From Mageeibacillus sp. UBA5436 (GTDB taxonomy: Bacteria > Bacillota > Clostridia > Saccharofermentanales > DTU023): a DNA stretch of 29,922 bases. Location of the stretch: contig DIRM01000028.1 in the NCBI GenBank assembly GCA_002427545.1, positions 1,225 through 31,146 of the forward strand, read 5' to 3'. Positions 27,156 to 29,922 of the stretch are shown here, one piece after another. A model generated the notes under the pieces. It was not told the DNA's origin. It saw nothing but the letters and a program-made list of their open reading frames with translations, and did not search any database. The position numbers were made by a program, and so were the translations under genes. Within the stretch, counting starts at the first letter, position 1, and each line of letters opens with the position of its first letter.

Positions 27156-28649
27156 TCAATTATCTTGATCACGAAAATCTGAGAAGCTTCTTTTCATTGT
27201 TATCTCTTTATTATCAAAACTGCCTTTTAAATTAAAAGTAATTCCAAATTGCTTTGGAATTGTATTTTTGCGAACTCTTGTCATTCCAGTCAATAAATTA
27301 TCTTCTGATATTGTTAATAAAAAGATACGCATAAAATCTTTATAATTGATCTCGATATCACCATTCGCTAATTTAATTATCATCGTTTTGCCAGATAATA
27401 CTTTGTTAACATCTTTATTTGTATTTGCAACTACATCAATTAACATAAACAAATAGGATACGGATTGTGGTTCTATAATAACTGTTCCAAGACTTATTAA
27501 TGCAATACTGCCACATAGAATGCTAGCTTCGGTTAAATAAATGGCTTGTTTATTTTGATCACTTAAACTATCCATCAAATGATAAGCAAAGCAAGCGGCC
27601 GTAATTGAATTTTTTGCGGTCGCAAAAGCTTTATCTGATTGATCCTTATTAAAAATAATTTGTTCTACTTCATGTTTTCTACCAGCATTTATTAAGTCTT
27701 GATGAAATCTACCATCTGGAGTTGTTAAAGCTTGTTTGCTTCCATTTTGTTCAAGTTCAGAACAATGCATTGTATAATATCGGAAAAGATATTCTGATAA
27801 TAATAAATCATCGACTAAAGGAAGATCATAATTGACAAATAGTTGATCTAAGCCGGCTGCTAAATTTGTAATTGCATTAGGTTCTAAAGGGTTATTCGGA
27901 ACATTATTCCCTGTCGATTCATAAATGGGAATCAGCATATTTTTCGCTTCAGTTATTGTTTCATCTAATAATTCAACACCTGCATTAAATAAATTTTCTT
28001 TTTCTAATTCACTAAGTTCTTCTTTTTCTTCCTTTCCTTCATTCTCATCTTTTTCGGAAAGATTTTTAATATTATCTTCAACAATTTCATTATTTAAATT
28101 ATCTGGAATAAAGAGAATTTCATCCGTGTCTATTAATGGTTTATCGACAGGAAACAAAGGGATTTCACTTAATTGACTTCCAATGTTTTGATAATTTATA
28201 TAGCGCGTTTTTAATTCATCTAATAATAAAGCCGGTGCCCGATAGCTCATATGACGAAGAATTTGTTTTTTTAATTGAGAATTTTCCTCTAAATAGCTTT
28301 CAGCTGAAATCTGGCTTGAGATGCTAAAAGAGTCATCATAAGCTGATTTTTTATATTCTTTTAAGAGAAAATCATTATTTTGATTTAATTTGCTGATGTC
28401 AGTACCCCATAAACCAAATTCTTGCCATAATTGTCTATCATAATCAGCCAAAGTTAAATCTAATTCATTTTGACATGCTCTAAGAAAGTCTAATTCATCT
28501 CGATCTACTTGCGCATTGGCAAAAATGACAAATAGAATCAGCATAATAACAGGCATAATAATTAAAAATAATAAACTCAAACTTCCGTCTTGTTCATATA
28601 ATTTTTGCTTTATTGTTTTAATGAACTTTTTATTATTTATTTTAATCAT
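27156..28649 (-). CDS. DUF5702-like Tad-associated membrane-anchored protein
   Basis: About 497 residues. It has a short basic N-terminus, then a single membrane helix (~23-46, LLFLIIMPVIMLILFVIFANAQ) followed by DRDELDFLRACQNELDLTLADYD and LWQEFGLWG. That order (TadE/TadG-like helix, then a 'YDRxLWxxxGLWG' segment) is what I recall of DUF5702 proteins found with Tad pilus genes in Clostridia. A highly acidic stretch (~185-215) and a weakly hydrophobic patch (~355-390) follow. Two ATGs in a row exist (28652, 28649); GAGG is 2 bases from the first and 5 from the second, so 28649 is better. It precedes the TadE-like gene by 10 bases and follows the 86-residue gene by 20. Likely exposed outside the membrane; function unknown. 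Confidence 0.6.
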   Translation of the reverse strand: MIKINNKKFIKTIKQKLYEQDGSLSLLFLIIMPVIMLILFVIFANAQVDRDELDFLRACQNELDLTLADYDRQLWQEFGLWGTDISKLNQNNDFLLKEYKKSAYDDSFSISSQISAESYLEENSQLKKQILRHMSYRAPALLLDELKTRYINYQNIGSQLSEIPLFPVDKPLIDTDEILFIPDNLNNEIVEDNIKNLSEKDENEGKEEKEELSELEKENLFNAGVELLDETITEAKNMLIPIYESTGNNVPNNPLEPNAITNLAAGLDQLFVNYDLPLVDDLLLSEYLFRYYTMHCSELEQNGSKQALTTPDGRFHQDLINAGRKHEVEQIIFNKDQSDKAFATAKNSITAACFAYHLMDSLSDQNKQAIYLTEASILCGSIALISLGTVIIEPQSVSYLFMLIDVVANTNKDVNKVLSGKTMIIKLANGDIEINYKDFMRIFLLTISEDNLLTGMTRVRKNTIPKQFGITFNLKGSFDNKEITMKRSFSDFRDQDN

Positions 28650-28669
28650 CATTACCTCTATGAATACCT

Positions 28670-28930
28670 TTAATCAATACTTAAAGTATATATATCGTGC
28701 GCAAAAGAAATAATTTCTTGAATTTTTTGTGGATTAACTTCTAATTTTGTTATTGTGTTTTCAACTTGAAATGAATATAAATTTTGATTTTTTTCTTTCG
28801 TCATTCTAGCTTCAGCAATTATACAAATTTGATTTTCAATTCTCATTTGTACTGGTTTTAAATAAAGAATACCTTGAATGAAAACAGTTAAACTCAAAGG
28901 TACCGTTAGCATTGCTTCAATTGAGAACAT
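28670..28930 (-). CDS. Small TadE-like pseudopilin
   Basis: An 86-residue protein starting with FSIEAMLTVPLSLTVFIQGILYL: a Glu five positions in and a single hydrophobic helix (~6-28), the pattern of TadE-type minor pseudopilins without a leader. The rest is hydrophilic with no recognised motif. The GAGGGGG 7 bases upstream of the ATG is strong. It is first in a three-gene minus-strand unit with the DUF5702-like and TadE-like genes. Family membership rests on the helix pattern and context only. Confidence 0.55.
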   Translation of the reverse strand: MFSIEAMLTVPLSLTVFIQGILYLKPVQMRIENQICIIAEARMTKEKNQNLYSFQVENTITKLEVNPQKIQEIISFAHDIYTLSID

Positions 28931-29040
28931 AGCATATCCCCCTCTTTCTATTGGCTTTTTTATAGCTCAATATCAGAATATGCTTTTAAAGAAATCATTT
29001 AATTAATATTTATAGTAAAATTAGGAAAATTAGAAATTTC
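28931..29040 (-). promoter_or_regulatory. Upstream region of the pseudopilin unit
   Basis: This AT-rich spacer should hold the promoter of the three pseudopilin genes, since the pheT terminator lies just before it. Two TATAAA-like boxes are seen on the minus strand, but neither has a good -35, so I cannot pick one. Confidence 0.3.
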
Positions 29041-29073
29041 AAAAAAAATGCCCTGAATTTTTATTTCAGGGCA
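29041..29073 (-). terminator. Rho-independent terminator of pheT
   Basis: On the minus strand, stem TGCCCTGAA / TTCAGGGCA (9 bases, 29049-29073) with a 7-base loop, followed by eight U's (29041-29048). It lies 28 bases after the pheT stop. Confidence 0.92.
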
Positions 29074-29100
29074 AAATCAATTTTAATGATTGTAAACGTA

Positions 29101-29922
29101 TTATTTTCTTAGTTCAATATCTTTTTTAGACATAGCAGAAATAATTTTTTCTATTCTTGGATTTACATCCTGATCACTCAAAGTACGATCAGGTGAACGG
29201 AAGGACAGTGAAAAAGCTATAGATTTTTTACCTTCTGTAATTCCTATGCCTTGATAGACATCAAAAATCTCAATTTTTTCTAAGAATTCTCCAGCTAAAT
29301 CAGTAATTTCTTTTTTCAAACTGGCAACCAAGATACTTTCGTCCATTACAAAGGCTAAATCACGCGTAATGGCAGGAAATTTGGGCAATGCTTGATAGCT
29401 AAAAGTTTTACGCTTAGCATCTAAAAGTAAAGCTAAATCGAGATCTGCCAAGAAAACAAAATCATTAATTTCAAAGTTTTCTTTTAATGATGGATGGACT
29501 GTACCTATATAACCAATTGCATAATCATAATCAGGTAAATAAATCAATGCTGATTGTCCTGGATGCAAATACGGATAATTCTCATCCGTTCGTTTTACTT
29601 CATATTCTTCTATACCAAGCATTTCGAACAGTTTTTCGACAATACCTTTAACTAGATAATATCCCTCAGCTTTGTCATTGATTTGAGAATAGAATTTCGC
29701 AATACTTAAATGAACTCTTTCATCTGGTAAAACAAGATCACGTTCTTTAGTAATAGCTGTATCTTTAATTGGCAAAACACCACGTGGATGGAAGGTTTTA
29801 CCTAGCTCATAAATTAAGCCTCCTTTATTTCCATGTGCCAAATTATATTCCACGACATTTAATAAACTTGGCAATACAGAAGTACGCATTTTAGAATATT
29901 CTTCACTTAAAGGATTTAGAAT
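29101..29922 (-). CDS. pheT: Phenylalanyl-tRNA synthetase beta subunit PheT, C-terminal part
   Basis: The last ~274 residues of PheT; the gene continues beyond the right edge (the frame is open through base 29922). The beta subunit of the alpha2-beta2 enzyme charges tRNA-Phe. Visible: NPLSEEYSKMRTSVLPSLL (core catalytic-like domain of beta), HPGQSALIYL, and the C-terminal FDX-ACB anticodon-binding domain from ~175 residues before the end (YQALPKFPAITRDLAFV, VYQGIGITEGKKSIAF, RSPDRTLSD). pheS would be expected further upstream, outside the window. A terminator follows. Confidence 0.95.
   Translation of the reverse strand: MLNPLSEEYSKMRTSVLPSLLNVVEYNLAHGNKGGLIYELGKTFHPRGVLPIKDTAITKERDLVLPDERVHLSIAKFYSQINDKAEGYYLVKGIVEKLFEMLGIEEYEVKRTDENYPYLHPGQSALIYLPDYDYAIGYIGTVHPSLKENFEINDFVFLADLDLALLLDAKRKTFSYQALPKFPAITRDLAFVMDESILVASLKKEITDLAGEFLEKIEIFDVYQGIGITEGKKSIAFSLSFRSPDRTLSDQDVNPRIEKIISAMSKKDIELRK

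Noticed and set aside
26141..28930. Calling a complete Tad pilus locus
   Set aside because: Only pseudopilin-like proteins are visible; no ATPase, platform, prepilin peptidase or Flp pilin is in the window.
1..29922. CRISPR arrays, tRNA or rRNA genes, transposases, phage genes
   Set aside because: No regularly spaced repeats, cloverleaf-like sequences or recognisable mobile-element proteins were found on reading.

Overview
The window is about 30 kb of AT-rich chromosome from a low-GC Gram-positive bacterium (Bacillota). Support for this: strong GGAGG-type ribosome sites, GTG and TTG starts, a Cna_B-type surface adhesin with a Mga-like regulator, Bacillus-type YhaO/YhaN proteins, a SecA with a C-terminal zinc site, and TadE/DUF5702-like pseudopilins. 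The last trait leans towards Clostridia, but I cannot name a genus. TGG is used for Trp and TGA is not visibly recoded. No tRNA, rRNA, CRISPR array, transposase or phage gene was recognised.

Layout. 1-4501 (minus) is the N-terminal ~1500 residues of a huge modular adhesin that runs off the left edge. Its frame is open throughout, but the only well-placed ATG is one base out of frame, across an A7 tract. 4700-6199 (plus) is a divergent Mga/RofA-like regulator. 6413-9402 (plus) is a two-gene operon: an HSL-type alpha/beta hydrolase and a condensation-type acyltransferase fused to a membrane domain. 9399-9587 (minus) is a broken 3-methyladenine DNA glycosylase. 9630-10814 (plus) is mutY. 10823-18778 (minus) holds, in transcription order, yhaO, yhaN, a CNNM/CorC-type transporter and a P2A calcium ATPase. 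18900-20882 (plus) is transketolase. 21068-23071 (plus) is a GH13 amylase-family protein that has lost all three catalytic carboxylates. 23147-25978 (minus) is secA. 26141-28930 (minus) is a trio of TadE/DUF5702-like pseudopilin genes. 29101-29922 (minus) is the C-terminal part of pheT, with its terminator.

How the genes fit together. The left end looks like a surface-interaction module: a cell-wall adhesin and a divergent regulator from the family that controls adhesins in streptococci, with a sign of ON/OFF switching at the adhesin start. The middle is housekeeping: DNA repair (mutY, the glycosylase relic, yhaO/yhaN), ion transport and the pentose phosphate pathway. The right end combines protein export (secA) with envelope pseudopilins.

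Best candidates for new biology are the GH13 pseudoenzyme, the possibly phase-variable adhesin, the acyltransferase-membrane fusion, and a minus-strand terminator that lies inside the mutY coding sequence.
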